Below are positions 42,579-51,595 of a stretch of 64,000 nucleotides of DNA, one piece after another. The DNA comes from Oscillospiraceae bacterium (GTDB lineage: Bacteria; Bacillota; Clostridia; Oscillospirales; Ruminococcaceae): assembly GCA_015067025.1 (NCBI GenBank), contig SVNC01000010.1, positions 1 to 64,000 of the forward strand, in the 5' to 3' direction. The notes under the pieces are model-generated. The model saw only the letters and a list, made by a program, of their open reading frames with translations. It was not told the origin of the DNA and did no database searches. How positions within the stretch are numbered: the stretch's first letter is position 1; the number at the start of each line of letters is the position of its first letter. The position numbers and the translations under genes are program-made.

Positions 42579-44186
42579 ATGGAATTTTTCTTTGATATGG
42601 CTTTTTCCCACGATATAGAAAATTCGGAAAAGCTTTTTTTCAGATCTGAGACCTTCTTTACAGAAGACGATATACTTATGACCGATACAGTGGGAGAAGT
42701 GTCCTTTGACACCTTCTTCAATATCATTCCTGTGGACAAAATAATACGTTATACTGCTATCAGAAAGCTTTTCTTTGATATTGACGCAATCGGTGAATAT
42801 TCCTGCTCAGTATGGCAAAACGACGGCAAGAAAAGCAGAATGATAAGCGATAATAGCTCTGTCTGCATAGATGACCTTAAAGAAAAAACAGGCTTTATCT
42901 ATCTTAAAATAAACGCAGAGTCAAAGCTCGTCGTAAGAAGAATTTCCGTTTTATGTGAAAGTGAAGTTACAAGAAAGGCAGAGCTTTGCGTGGTTATGTG
43001 CACCTACAAAAGAGAGGATTTTGCAGTAAGAAACGCAAATAATATAGCAAAAAGCGGACTATTTGACGTTATAGTTACAGACAATGGAAAAACCCTTACA
43101 AAAGAAATGCTCCCTTACGATAATATCCATCTCGTTCCCAACGAAAACACAGGCGGCAGCGGTGGGTTCGGAAAGGGAATGATGACTGTTGCTGAAAAAA
43201 ACAAATACACCCACTTCGTTCTTATGGACGACGACGTGGAAATCAGCATCAACTCACTGAAAAAAGCGGCAGGCTTTCTCAGATTTACTAAAGAAGAATA
43301 TAAAGACGTAAGCATAAGCGGTACTATGTTCTTTTTGGACACGCCTTGCATAGTGTATGAGTCAGGCGGAAAATTCAGCAGTGACGGAGTACAGACGGGA
43401 TGTAATCACCTTACGGATACATCTACAACCGAGGGCTTACTTGACGTGGAGCAACCGAAGGATATAAATTACGGTGGCTGGTGGCTTATGTGCATACCTG
43501 TAAAATACGTAAAAGAAGGCAACCTGCCCCTTCCCTTTTTCATCAAATACGATGACGTAGAATATGCTTTACGCTGCAAACTGAAAGTAATAACCATAAG
43601 CGGGTTTTGCGTATGGCATGAAAGATTTGAAAATAAATATAACTCCGCTGTAGAATATTACAACATAAGAAACTATTTTCATTTAAGAAAAATCACTGAC
43701 AGCTCATTTACAAAAAAACAGGCAAAAAAAATCGCTATGATCCGTGTGATAGCAAAGTGCTGTCGCCAGCAATACAATATGGCAACAGCTGTCATAAAAG
43801 GATACAAGGACTATCTGAAAGGCATAGACTACCTTTATCAGCTTGACGGAGCGAAAAACAATCAGGATGTCAGCAGTCTTAATTACAAAATGCTGAGTGA
43901 AGATGAGCTTTTGAAAAGCTATGGTATTTCGTACAGTGAGAAAAAAGAAGAACAGGCACTCAACGCAAAGGATAATCTTCTCAAAAAGCTTACTCTTTAC
44001 GGACATCTGTTGCCTCCCTTTTTACGCTCTGACGATTATGCTGTGACCGACTGTTTTTTGGATAAGAAGGAAATGTATTTCAGAAAGAAAAGAGCACTGC
44101 ATTATAACAAGTACACTAAAACGGGATACGTTACAAAGGCGAGTCTTATTAAATTTATAAAATGTCTTTTATTCAAAACGGAATAA
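42579..44186 (+). CDS. GlfT2-like galactofuranosyltransferase-type glycosyltransferase
   Basis: A 535-residue enzyme. An N-terminal beta-rich domain (about 1-130) precedes a GT-A domain with CVVMCTYKREDF, NENTGGSGGFGKGM, the metal motif LMDDDVEI, INYGGWWLMCIP and FFIKYDDVEYALRCK, ending with a catalytic-type VWHE. The order and lengths resemble GlfT2, which polymerises galactofuranose from UDP-Galf in mycobacteria. No UDP-galactopyranose mutase is in the window, so the donor may differ. It is monocistronic, with a promoter and a shared terminator. Confidence 0.85.
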   Translation: MEFFFDMAFSHDIENSEKLFFRSETFFTEDDILMTDTVGEVSFDTFFNIIPVDKIIRYTAIRKLFFDIDAIGEYSCSVWQNDGKKSRMISDNSSVCIDDLKEKTGFIYLKINAESKLVVRRISVLCESEVTRKAELCVVMCTYKREDFAVRNANNIAKSGLFDVIVTDNGKTLTKEMLPYDNIHLVPNENTGGSGGFGKGMMTVAEKNKYTHFVLMDDDVEISINSLKKAAGFLRFTKEEYKDVSISGTMFFLDTPCIVYESGGKFSSDGVQTGCNHLTDTSTTEGLLDVEQPKDINYGGWWLMCIPVKYVKEGNLPLPFFIKYDDVEYALRCKLKVITISGFCVWHERFENKYNSAVEYYNIRNYFHLRKITDSSFTKKQAKKIAMIRVIAKCCRQQYNMATAVIKGYKDYLKGIDYLYQLDGAKNNQDVSSLNYKMLSEDELLKSYGISYSEKKEEQALNAKDNLLKKLTLYGHLLPPFLRSDDYAVTDCFLDKKEMYFRKKRALHYNKYTKTGYVTKASLIKFIKCLLFKTE

Positions 44187-44191
44187 TATAA

Positions 44192-44220
44192 AAAAAGCAC
44201 CGTGTCAATCGGTGCTTTTT
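44192..44220. terminator. bidirectional terminator between convergent genes
   Basis: AAAAGCACCG / CGGTGCTTTT with a TGTCAAT loop forms a perfect 10-bp stem flanked by A and T runs on both sides. It serves the GlfT2-like gene and the convergent HAD gene, whose stop codon lies in the loop. Confidence 0.9.
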
Positions 44221-45662
44221 AATTCTTTTACGTACTTTTCATTTTCAAAAGCGGATTTAAAAGGCGCATATGCATCTGACGGCTGTAGTTCTTTCAGCAC
44301 ATCAAATTTTCTGCACATTATATCATAATCGCTTATAAAGGCTTCAATCCCCTGCAAAACTCCATCATTACCGCAAAGCATTTCTAAAACAAATTCTGAA
44401 ATTTCGTCGATATTATCAGCCTCTATGTAATTTTTATGAGTTGAAGTTTTACCGAACAAAGACAGAGTATCTGCATCCTCTGTTTCACGAAGAGAGACCT
44501 TAAGCAAAGCTTTTTCACAGTTTTCTTCCTCGCTATTGCCACAGCCTGAAAAAAATCTATCGTATATATTTTTAAGTATCTCACTTTTTTCGCCACAGAA
44601 AACTACCTTGCTCCTGCTATCTGCTGATAATCTCTCAACATAGCTTAAAAATCCGAAAAGGAGTAAACCAAGATAATTATAGCCTGAACAGAAATGTTTA
44701 TCGTACTGTACGACTTCTCCGTACATTTTTTTATTAACAAGACCTGCCCAGACACTCTGAACAAGCGGCGACATATCTTTTGTACGATATACGTTTCCTC
44801 TGCTGTCAGGGTTTTCACATCTGAAAGCGGTTATCTGTGCTTTTTGTGCATTCCCGATATCTGAATACTCGTTATCTCCGACGTGAGCAAAGGTTGTGCA
44901 GTCCTTTTTAAGCTTTTTAAGCAGCTTGTACACTTTACCGTCATACTTGGACTTTTGTATATCACAGGAAACGATGATCTCAGTATCTGTTACGTTGTAA
45001 CCGCAGGAATTGAGCAACTTACGTATTCTTTCTTCTCCGAGATACATATCGCTTAAGATCATCGGCCTCTTTCCGTTTTCAAGCAGGATATCCCATACTC
45101 TTTTCATATATGGAGAAGCAAAGCAGAATTTCTTTTCCGTTTCAAATTCGCTTTGTACAAGCACTTCTTTGTCTATCCCAGAAGTTTTTTCAAGCATTTC
45201 CGCTATTTCTTCAAGAGTTACCTCCGTACTGCCGCTGAGTCTTTTCTTTTCTATTCTCGCCATACTTTCAGCTTCTGTTCTTTGTTTTCTGAAATTTACA
45301 CGGTCAGCTACGTCCTGAGAAAAATAAAACACATCCGTAGGTCTTGCTACATATCTGTATATCAGAGTGTCAAAGACGTCAAAGGTAACGAGGTCATATT
45401 CCATTAACTCTTTAGCAAATTCTTCGGGCGTCTGTGACGGAATACGGCTTTCATTAACAGGGATGACATCGGGAATATATGCACCGCAGGTGCTTCTGTC
45501 CCCCATTACGTAATAGGAGAAATTGAGTTTTAAAAGGCGTGAGAATTTTCCTGCCGTACCCGACTTCTGTCCTTTTTCACTACCGAGATAATTTTCAAAT
45601 TTCTGTTTTATCTGAGGCTTTCTGTTGGCAAGAACATTATACGCCTTTTGCTTTATTCCCAT
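44205..45662 (-). CDS. HAD-superfamily protein of the glycosyltransferase-associated type (COG5610-like)
   Basis: A 485-residue protein. Motif I FDVFDTLIYR (about 94-103) with the nucleophile Asp, a helical cap, RPMILSDMYL (motif II) and FAHVGDNEYSDIG (motif IV acidic residues) identify a HAD domain ending near 290. The C-terminal 190 residues are unassigned. Similar proteins are often found beside surface-polysaccharide glycosyltransferases, as here. Its phosphatase substrate is not known. The stop lies inside the terminator loop. Confidence 0.8.
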   Translation of the reverse strand: MGIKQKAYNVLANRKPQIKQKFENYLGSEKGQKSGTAGKFSRLLKLNFSYYVMGDRSTCGAYIPDVIPVNESRIPSQTPEEFAKELMEYDLVTFDVFDTLIYRYVARPTDVFYFSQDVADRVNFRKQRTEAESMARIEKKRLSGSTEVTLEEIAEMLEKTSGIDKEVLVQSEFETEKKFCFASPYMKRVWDILLENGKRPMILSDMYLGEERIRKLLNSCGYNVTDTEIIVSCDIQKSKYDGKVYKLLKKLKKDCTTFAHVGDNEYSDIGNAQKAQITAFRCENPDSRGNVYRTKDMSPLVQSVWAGLVNKKMYGEVVQYDKHFCSGYNYLGLLLFGFLSYVERLSADSRSKVVFCGEKSEILKNIYDRFFSGCGNSEEENCEKALLKVSLRETEDADTLSLFGKTSTHKNYIEADNIDEISEFVLEMLCGNDGVLQGIEAFISDYDIMCRKFDVLKELQPSDAYAPFKSAFENEKYVKELKSTD

Positions 45663-45755
45663 TATTACACCTCCCGGTTCACGTTCTGCCTTTTATTATA
45701 TCATTTTATTTTTAAAAACTCAATACGTAAAGAAGTAAAACCAACAGGAGTAATT

Positions 45756-48038
45756 CTATTTTCCAAGTCTCATAGCAATTACCGATATATCATCATTCAT
45801 TTTATTACCGCTGTAGAACTTTGCAGTTTCTGCCACGTTCTTTACAAGCTCCTTTAAATCGGTATCGGATTTTGACATTTCTCTGAAAAGCCATTTGTCG
45901 TTTAGCTCTGCTCCGTCACTGGTCATTATTATCATATCTTTTTGAGATAAGGTAAAGCTTTGCTTTTCATAGCTTGGCTGATCGTTTATGCCTATCGGCA
46001 ATCCCTTGCAGGAAAGCTTACTGTTTACGTTTCCGCACTTTATATAGGTGCTTGCACCTCCCGCCTTGTAGATAGTCACCTTGCCGCTGTATAGATCCAC
46101 CTTGCAAAGCTCTAAGGTAGCAAAGCTTTCATCGGCACTTTTTAGCATCACTGAGGCATTTACTATTTCAATGGCGGATTCTTCGCCCGTACCGGCAGAT
46201 AAAAGCTTTATAAGCATATCACACACAAAGACGGAATCTATCCTTGCTCTTGCTCCGCTTCCCATTCCGTCAGACAGTACGATATAGGCGTTGCCCTTGT
46301 TATCAATAAAGCTGTCGTAATAGTCGCCGCAGGGGGCATCTTCATTCTTACTTATCTGATATATCTCCACGTCAAGATAATAGGTGGTCTTTGTGAACAT
46401 ACTGAGCTTGTAGCTGTCCCCCACCCTCGCAACTACCGGCAGGTCAAATTTTTTGTGAAAGGCAAGGGACATTGCTCCTGCCATATCCTGCTTTGACGTA
46501 CCAAAAGCTTTGTCCGAATAGGCTTCAAGAAACATTCTGCCGTTATCTCCGACCTTGACGTTTACAGCTTTTGCACCTTCACATCCAAGACCCTTTAATG
46601 CCCCTTTTGCAATGCGGTTGTATTCGCTTTTTATATCCTCGTCTGAGGTAGTTTCTTCCGATAATCTTGTAAGTAATTTTTCCGTAGCTGACAGCTGAGC
46701 AGTCAGCACACTTCGCATCTGGGCAATTCTTCTTTTATTCGAAAGAGATGAAACAAAGGAATTATAGAGTCTTGTCATCTCCCCGCAAAGCTCTGACTTT
46801 TTACTACACCTGTCACTTATGGGAGCTTTGAACATTTCTTCACTTATAGCATCACCGTTTTTAAGCCTTTTCGTAAGCTCGGCAAACTGCTTTACACTGT
46901 CGCCGTATTCGTTACCCCAGCACTGCATATTGTATCTGCATTTGCGACAAAGCTTATCGCAGGCGGTATTATAGACAAAGCTGATATCTCTTTTACTGTC
47001 GCTTTCAAGCTTTTCAGCGGTCATATCTATAGTAGTTCTGACTTCATTTATTGCATTTTTAGCAAATAGCAGGCGATGACCGAAAAGCTCTTTTATATTA
47101 TTGTCGCTGTTATCTCTTGTTCTTATTTTTTCACCGCTGATAAGATATTTTTCAGGCACTGTCATAAAAAGAGCACAACCCATAAATATATTAGCCACAA
47201 GAGAAATATTACTGTTATCCATAGTAAAAAGTATCGTGCAAAGGGTCGAAGTAAGTAAAAGCACCGATACGGCGTTTATCTTTCTGCCGTCCTTTATAAG
47301 TCCCGTAACCGCCGCCGAAACCGACAGAACCGCCGCTAAATGAGGATAGCCGCCTGCACCCATAAATACACCTATAGCTGTTATACTTCCTGCAATTGCT
47401 CCTGCACCGCTACCGTATCTTAAAGCCACAAAGCAGGATGACGCCACAGAAAAAATGATGCCGATATTAAAGATATTTATACTGTAGGCTGATAATATAC
47501 TTATCGCAATAACCCCACCTGTCATAACCGATAACAGTCCTACGGGGTTATTCTTTATCGTGACTTCAGACAGCTCTTTCGCCTTCCATAGCTTTTTAAG
47601 GTGCATAAATACAGGTGCCGCTCCGCCTGATAACAGACCTAAGGCAAAACAGCTCATAAGCTCGCTTACACTACCCGAGGTTACGGCGTTTGCGGTAAAT
47701 ACCGCTCCTGCACAGGTTATCGCCATAACTATTCCTTCACTTCTGCCGCTTTCTTTTTTTAGCATAAGCCTTACCGCCATCACCGATAAAAGCGAAGAGC
47801 AGATTATGACTGCATTGCCGTAATCTCCGCTTAAGAAAAAGCCTATCACACTACCTACGAAAGCTGACACCGAATGTATACCCGTAAGAGTCGCCACAAA
47901 GGACGCCGAAAAGGGAGATGGTCTTCCGAGTATGGTACTCATTGAAATGACCGCTGACGCTATTATAACTATAGCGTTTGTTACCGCTAAATAACCGCTA
48001 ACGCTGATTTTTCGTTTACCTGCCGCATATTTTTGCAT
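45756..48038 (-). CDS. spoIIE: stage II sporulation protein E (PP2C phosphatase)
   Basis: A 760-residue SpoIIE. The N-terminal 320 residues form about ten membrane helices, a central cytoplasmic region follows, and the C-terminal PP2C-type phosphatase (about 555-760) has DGMGSGARAR and the late MTSDGAELND metal motif. In Bacillus it dephosphorylates SpoIIAA to activate sigma-F and helps polar septation. Its presence argues that this lineage has, or had, endospore formation. The ribosome site is GAAAGGAAAGG. The promoter has a 21-bp spacer (48104-48136). Confidence 0.95.
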   Translation of the reverse strand: MQKYAAGKRKISVSGYLAVTNAIVIIASAVISMSTILGRPSPFSASFVATLTGIHSVSAFVGSVIGFFLSGDYGNAVIICSSLLSVMAVRLMLKKESGRSEGIVMAITCAGAVFTANAVTSGSVSELMSCFALGLLSGGAAPVFMHLKKLWKAKELSEVTIKNNPVGLLSVMTGGVIAISILSAYSINIFNIGIIFSVASSCFVALRYGSGAGAIAGSITAIGVFMGAGGYPHLAAVLSVSAAVTGLIKDGRKINAVSVLLLTSTLCTILFTMDNSNISLVANIFMGCALFMTVPEKYLISGEKIRTRDNSDNNIKELFGHRLLFAKNAINEVRTTIDMTAEKLESDSKRDISFVYNTACDKLCRKCRYNMQCWGNEYGDSVKQFAELTKRLKNGDAISEEMFKAPISDRCSKKSELCGEMTRLYNSFVSSLSNKRRIAQMRSVLTAQLSATEKLLTRLSEETTSDEDIKSEYNRIAKGALKGLGCEGAKAVNVKVGDNGRMFLEAYSDKAFGTSKQDMAGAMSLAFHKKFDLPVVARVGDSYKLSMFTKTTYYLDVEIYQISKNEDAPCGDYYDSFIDNKGNAYIVLSDGMGSGARARIDSVFVCDMLIKLLSAGTGEESAIEIVNASVMLKSADESFATLELCKVDLYSGKVTIYKAGGASTYIKCGNVNSKLSCKGLPIGINDQPSYEKQSFTLSQKDMIIMTSDGAELNDKWLFREMSKSDTDLKELVKNVAETAKFYSGNKMNDDISVIAMRLGK

Positions 48039-48060
48039 TTTTAACCTTTCCTTTCAACAT

Positions 48061-48101
48061 AAAAAGACACAAGCGGTTATTTTTACGTAACCGTTTGTGT
48101 C
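48061..48101 (-). terminator. terminator of the radA-rsmA transcript
   Basis: GACACAAGCGGTTA / TAACCGTTTGTGTC (48066-48101, one G-T pair) is a 14-bp stem followed by TTTTT on the minus strand. It lies 66 nt after the rsmA stop and 27 nt before spoIIE. It overlaps the predicted spoIIE start point. Confidence 0.85.
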
Positions 48102-48103
48102 CT

Positions 48104-48136
48104 ATTCTACACTATCCATTGTGTGAATTTTGTCAA
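48104..48136 (-). promoter_or_regulatory. candidate Spo0A-dependent promoter of spoIIE
   Basis: On the minus strand a perfect TTGACA (48136-48131) is separated from TAGAAT (48109-48104) by exactly 21 bp. The Bacillus spoIIE and spoIIG promoters are known for consensus boxes with overlong (21-22 bp) spacers, which makes them depend on Spo0A. The TTTTGACAAAATT around the -35 box loosely resembles a Spo0A box (TGTCGAA). Confidence 0.55.
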
Positions 48137-48166
48137 AAGAAAGAAGCGGAAAAACCGATTTCGTCA

Positions 48167-49027
48167 TCAGCCTTTAAGTTTTTCTATAATACGATAAAGA
48201 GATACAAAATCATCCATAGAAAGCTCTTCTGCTCTTGTGGTAGGCTTTAGACCTGCCTGCTCCATTCCCTCAGAAAGCTCTGCTTTAGAAACTTTGAAAT
48301 ACGATGACACGGGATTTATAAGTTGTTTTCTTCTCTGAGAAAAGCTCTGCTTTATCACTTCAAAGAACAGCTTTTCATTATCCACCTTATAGGGCGGTTC
48401 CTTATGAAGCTTTATGCTTATTACCGCACTATCTACGTTGGGAGCAGGCATAAAGGAGCCTCTGTTTACTCTGAATAGCTTTTCGGGCTTTGCATAATAA
48501 TTAACCGCCGCTGTGATAGCACCGCACTCACGACTGCCCACCTTAGCACAAATTCTGTCAGCGGCTTCAAGCTGTACCATAACCGTCACAGCCTTTATCG
48601 GAAGCTTTTCTTCAAGCAGCTTCATAATAACGGGTGAAGTTATATAGTAAGGCAGATTTGCACAGACGATAACCTCCATATCCGGGAATTTCTCTGCAAT
48701 TAGAGCATTGAGGTCAGTTTCCAGTACGTCGGCAAAGACCACCTCTACGTTATCGTAATCGGCAAGAGTCTCCTCAAGGATAGGCTTTAAGGAGGTATCT
48801 ATTTCTACCGCAACTACCTTTTTGCATCTTTCGGCAAGCTCTCTTGTAAGAACACCTATACCTGTACCTATCTCTATCGCACCGACCTCTTTACCTGCAC
48901 CGCCCATTTCTGCAATTTTAGGGCATACGGAAGGATTTATCAGAAAGTTCTGACCCAGCGACTTTGTAAAGGAAAAGCCGTGCTTTTCAAAAAGATTTTT
49001 TATTGTTCCTATATCAGTTAATTTCAT
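48167..49027 (-). CDS. rsmA: 16S rRNA (A1518/A1519) dimethyltransferase RsmA/KsgA
   Basis: A 286-residue methyltransferase. The KSLGQNFLINP start, SAM motif IEIGTGIGVLTRELAE, the catalytic NLPYYITSP and the C-terminal helical domain (FSQRRKQLIN) are all present. It dimethylates two adjacent adenines in helix 45 of 16S rRNA; loss confers kasugamycin resistance. It lies 3 nt after radA and is co-transcribed. Confidence 0.97.
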   Translation of the reverse strand: MKLTDIGTIKNLFEKHGFSFTKSLGQNFLINPSVCPKIAEMGGAGKEVGAIEIGTGIGVLTRELAERCKKVVAVEIDTSLKPILEETLADYDNVEVVFADVLETDLNALIAEKFPDMEVIVCANLPYYITSPVIMKLLEEKLPIKAVTVMVQLEAADRICAKVGSRECGAITAAVNYYAKPEKLFRVNRGSFMPAPNVDSAVISIKLHKEPPYKVDNEKLFFEVIKQSFSQRRKQLINPVSSYFKVSKAELSEGMEQAGLKPTTRAEELSMDDFVSLYRIIEKLKG

Positions 49028-49030
49028 TTA

Positions 49031-50419
49031 TTATTCCTTTTTCTCATCTACTTTTGAGATAGCTTCTATCACGCTGAAAGCTTGCTTTATATTAGCCGCA
49101 CCGTAAATGCTTATGCCGTAGTTTTCACTTTTATCAAGATCCTTTAAGGAGGATTTGGGTACTATGCACTTTTCAAAGCCCATTCTTGCCGCTTCTCTTA
49201 CTCTTTGTCTTATATGGGATACCGCTCTTATCTCACCGCCGAGTCCAAGTTCTCCGAATACCGCCACGTCATCACCGATGTCCTTATCCTGAAGTCCTGA
49301 GTATAGGGCAAGAGCAATCGCTAAATCACTTGCCGGCTCGTCGATTTTAAGTCCGCCGATGATATTTATATACACGTCGTACGCACCGAATAAAAGCCCT
49401 GCTCTTTTTTCAAGCACCGCCAAAAGTACGCAGAGTCGGTTATAATCAAAGCCTGCGGAAACTCTTCTTGGTGCTGAAAATCCCGTCTTGCTGACAAGTG
49501 CCTGAACCTCTGCTAAAATAGGACGACTGCCCTCCATTGTGCAAAGGACGGTAATTCCGCTAACGCCTGCAGGTCTGCCTGATAAAAGCATAGCGGAGGG
49601 GTTTTCCACTTCAAAAAGTCCCCTGTCACGCATTTCAAATACGCCTATTTCGTTCGTTGAACCGAAGCGGTTCTTGACGGCTCTTAATATACGATAGCTG
49701 AGCTGTTTGTCACCCTCAAAATAAAGCACTGTATCTACAATATGCTCCAGTACCTTAGGACCTGCAATACCGCCGTCCTTATTGACGTGACCTACTAAGA
49801 ATACTGATATATCAAGGCTTTTTGCCATCTGCATAAAGGCGTTTGTGCATTCTCTTACCTGGACAAGACTGCCGGGTACTGACTGTATTTCCGTCATCTG
49901 CATTGTCTGTATAGAGTCTATGATAACTACGTCAGGCTTTTCTGCCCTGACGCCCTCGATTATCGTATCGCAATCGGTGCAGGCACTGATGTAGAGTCCG
50001 TCTGCTGAAACGCCAAGTCTGTCGGCTCTGAGCTTTATCTGTCTTTCGCTTTCCTCGCCCGAAATATAAAGCACCTTTTTACCATCGGCAAGACAACTGC
50101 ATATCTGAAGTAACAGGGTGGATTTACCGATACCGGGGTCGCCGCTGAGCAGTACCAAAGAGCCTTTTACAAGGCCACCGCCAAGCACTCTGTCAAGCTC
50201 TCCCATACCTGTGGGATATCTTGTTTCATCCTTAAAGCTCATAGAGTTTATACTGCTGAGCTTTAAATTGCCCACCTTTACGGAAGAAGTGCCGCTTTTC
50301 TTTACAACTACCTCTTCTTCGAGAGTGTTCCACGCTCCGCAGGCGTTACAGCGTCCAGCCCATTTTGGATACTGCTGTCCGCACTCGCTACAGATATATA
50401 CAGTTTTTGCCTTTGCCAT
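49031..50419 (-). CDS. radA: DNA repair protein RadA
   Basis: A 462-residue RecA-like branch-migration helicase. It has a C4 zinc finger at the N-terminus (CSECGQQYPKWAGRCNACG), Walker A GDPGIGKST, the RadA-specific KNRFGSTNE motif, and a Lon-protease-like C-terminal domain (about 300-455) in which the serine/lysine dyad pattern is not catalytic in RadA. It processes recombination intermediates. It is first in the radA-rsmA pair and follows the amidase gene by 15 nt. Confidence 0.97.
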   Translation of the reverse strand: MAKAKTVYICSECGQQYPKWAGRCNACGAWNTLEEEVVVKKSGTSSVKVGNLKLSSINSMSFKDETRYPTGMGELDRVLGGGLVKGSLVLLSGDPGIGKSTLLLQICSCLADGKKVLYISGEESERQIKLRADRLGVSADGLYISACTDCDTIIEGVRAEKPDVVIIDSIQTMQMTEIQSVPGSLVQVRECTNAFMQMAKSLDISVFLVGHVNKDGGIAGPKVLEHIVDTVLYFEGDKQLSYRILRAVKNRFGSTNEIGVFEMRDRGLFEVENPSAMLLSGRPAGVSGITVLCTMEGSRPILAEVQALVSKTGFSAPRRVSAGFDYNRLCVLLAVLEKRAGLLFGAYDVYINIIGGLKIDEPASDLAIALALYSGLQDKDIGDDVAVFGELGLGGEIRAVSHIRQRVREAARMGFEKCIVPKSSLKDLDKSENYGISIYGAANIKQAFSVIEAISKVDEKKE

Positions 50420-50434
50420 TTTTATCAGTCCTTT

Positions 50435-51241
50435 TTATTTCAACGTATCGTATATTTTAAGAGAATTATCGTAATTCATTACACCGATATCATCGGTGTT
50501 TTCATTTTCCGTTCTTCCGTTTATCGTCTGCAGGTATCGTATAATGCCGTTATACACCATAAAAGCTACCTTGCGCTGATATTCTTCACTGCTTAAATTT
50601 GCGGCGTCCTGTGCATTGGATAAAAAGCCGCATTCGATAAGCACCGCAGGAGTCATAGTGTCCTTGAAAAGATAAAGCTCATCTCCTGATAGCTTTATTT
50701 CTCTGTTGTTATTCGGTTGTATCACCTTGAAGTTATCCTGCATTATCTGTGCTAAAAGCATATTATCGGGGTTGTTTTCGTTATAGAAAATCTGTGCTCC
50801 GAAGTATTCAGGGTCGGTGAATTTATTCTGATGAATGGATAAAAAAATACAGTCCTTATAGCTTTTTATTATTTCAAGGCGGTTTTCCATATCCGATATC
50901 TTCTGATTTCTTATCCCTGTTACTCCGCTGTCGTGGATGGATTTATCCGCATTTCTTGTCAGAACCACGTTAAAGCCTGAAATTGTCAGCATATCCCTTA
51001 AATCTCTTACAATCTCAAGGTTTATATTCTTTTCAAGCTCTCCGTTTATGCCCACTGCACCGCTGTCAAGTCCTCCATGGCCTGCGTCAAGCACAATGGT
51101 CTTCTTTTCTGTTATCCTGCCGCCTGACGTCCTTACAGAAAGCTCCGAAAAATCCGCACTCACGGCTATTACTGTAAAGCATCCGAGTAGTAAAAGCACG
51201 GCAGGAATACGGCTTTTAAGCTTTTTTATGTACTTGTTCAT
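50435..51241 (-). CDS. N-acetylmuramoyl-L-alanine amidase (CwlD-like, Amidase_3)
   Basis: A 268-residue zinc amidase. A signal anchor (about 12-32) is followed by an Amidase_3 domain with IVLDAGHGGLDSGAVG (zinc His), LSIHQN (second zinc His), and LIECGFLSN (catalytic Glu). The size and domain resemble CwlD, which makes muramic-lactam in spore cortex, and the nearby spoIIE fits a sporulation role. A vegetative amidase is also possible. I chose the ATG at 51241 because GAAAGGACAAAT precedes it and the longer reading crosses the promoter region. Confidence 0.87.
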   Translation of the reverse strand: MNKYIKKLKSRIPAVLLLLGCFTVIAVSADFSELSVRTSGGRITEKKTIVLDAGHGGLDSGAVGINGELEKNINLEIVRDLRDMLTISGFNVVLTRNADKSIHDSGVTGIRNQKISDMENRLEIIKSYKDCIFLSIHQNKFTDPEYFGAQIFYNENNPDNMLLAQIMQDNFKVIQPNNNREIKLSGDELYLFKDTMTPAVLIECGFLSNAQDAANLSSEEYQRKVAFMVYNGIIRYLQTINGRTENENTDDIGVMNYDNSLKIYDTLK

Positions 51242-51313
51242 AACATTTGTCCTTTCGGTTTTTGTACAATATATGAAACAAGCAGTCGTATTATGCACCC
51301 CTCTGATAAAATA

Positions 51314-51342
51314 AGTATAACACATTTGACACTATTTAGCAA
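51314..51342 (-). promoter_or_regulatory. promoter of the amidase-radA-rsmA operon
   Basis: On the minus strand TTGCTA (51342-51337) and TATACT (51319-51314) are separated by 17 bp, about 65 nt before the amidase start. The 354-bp gap between divergent genes holds this promoter, the strong plus-strand promoter and a long leader. Confidence 0.6.
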
Positions 51343-51387
51343 GCGTACTTTCTGCTCTTAAAAGCGTAAAAAAATAACATTTTTTCT

Positions 51388-51416
51388 TGACAAACACATA
51401 TAACTGTTATATAATT
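51388..51416 (+). promoter_or_regulatory. perfect consensus promoter of the surface-glycan operon
   Basis: TTGACA (51388-51393) and TATAAT (51411-51416) are separated by exactly 17 bp, a full sigma-A consensus. Transcription should begin near 51423, leaving a 5' leader of about 170 nt before rfbA. The leader contains an inverted repeat ATATCAGA / TCTGATAT. Confidence 0.9.
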
Positions 51417-51595
51417 AATAATGTGTGATTTTCGTTGTTTTTTTGCAAAAAGTGAATTTTACATATAAAATATCAGACCTTACGACAATGATGCTAATAC
51501 CATCCGTTCATCCGAAATCTGATATCTGATTTTGTCAAGTGTGCAAAACTAAATTTGTACTTTGATTTATTTTTTTGAAAGAGGTGTAGTTTTAA

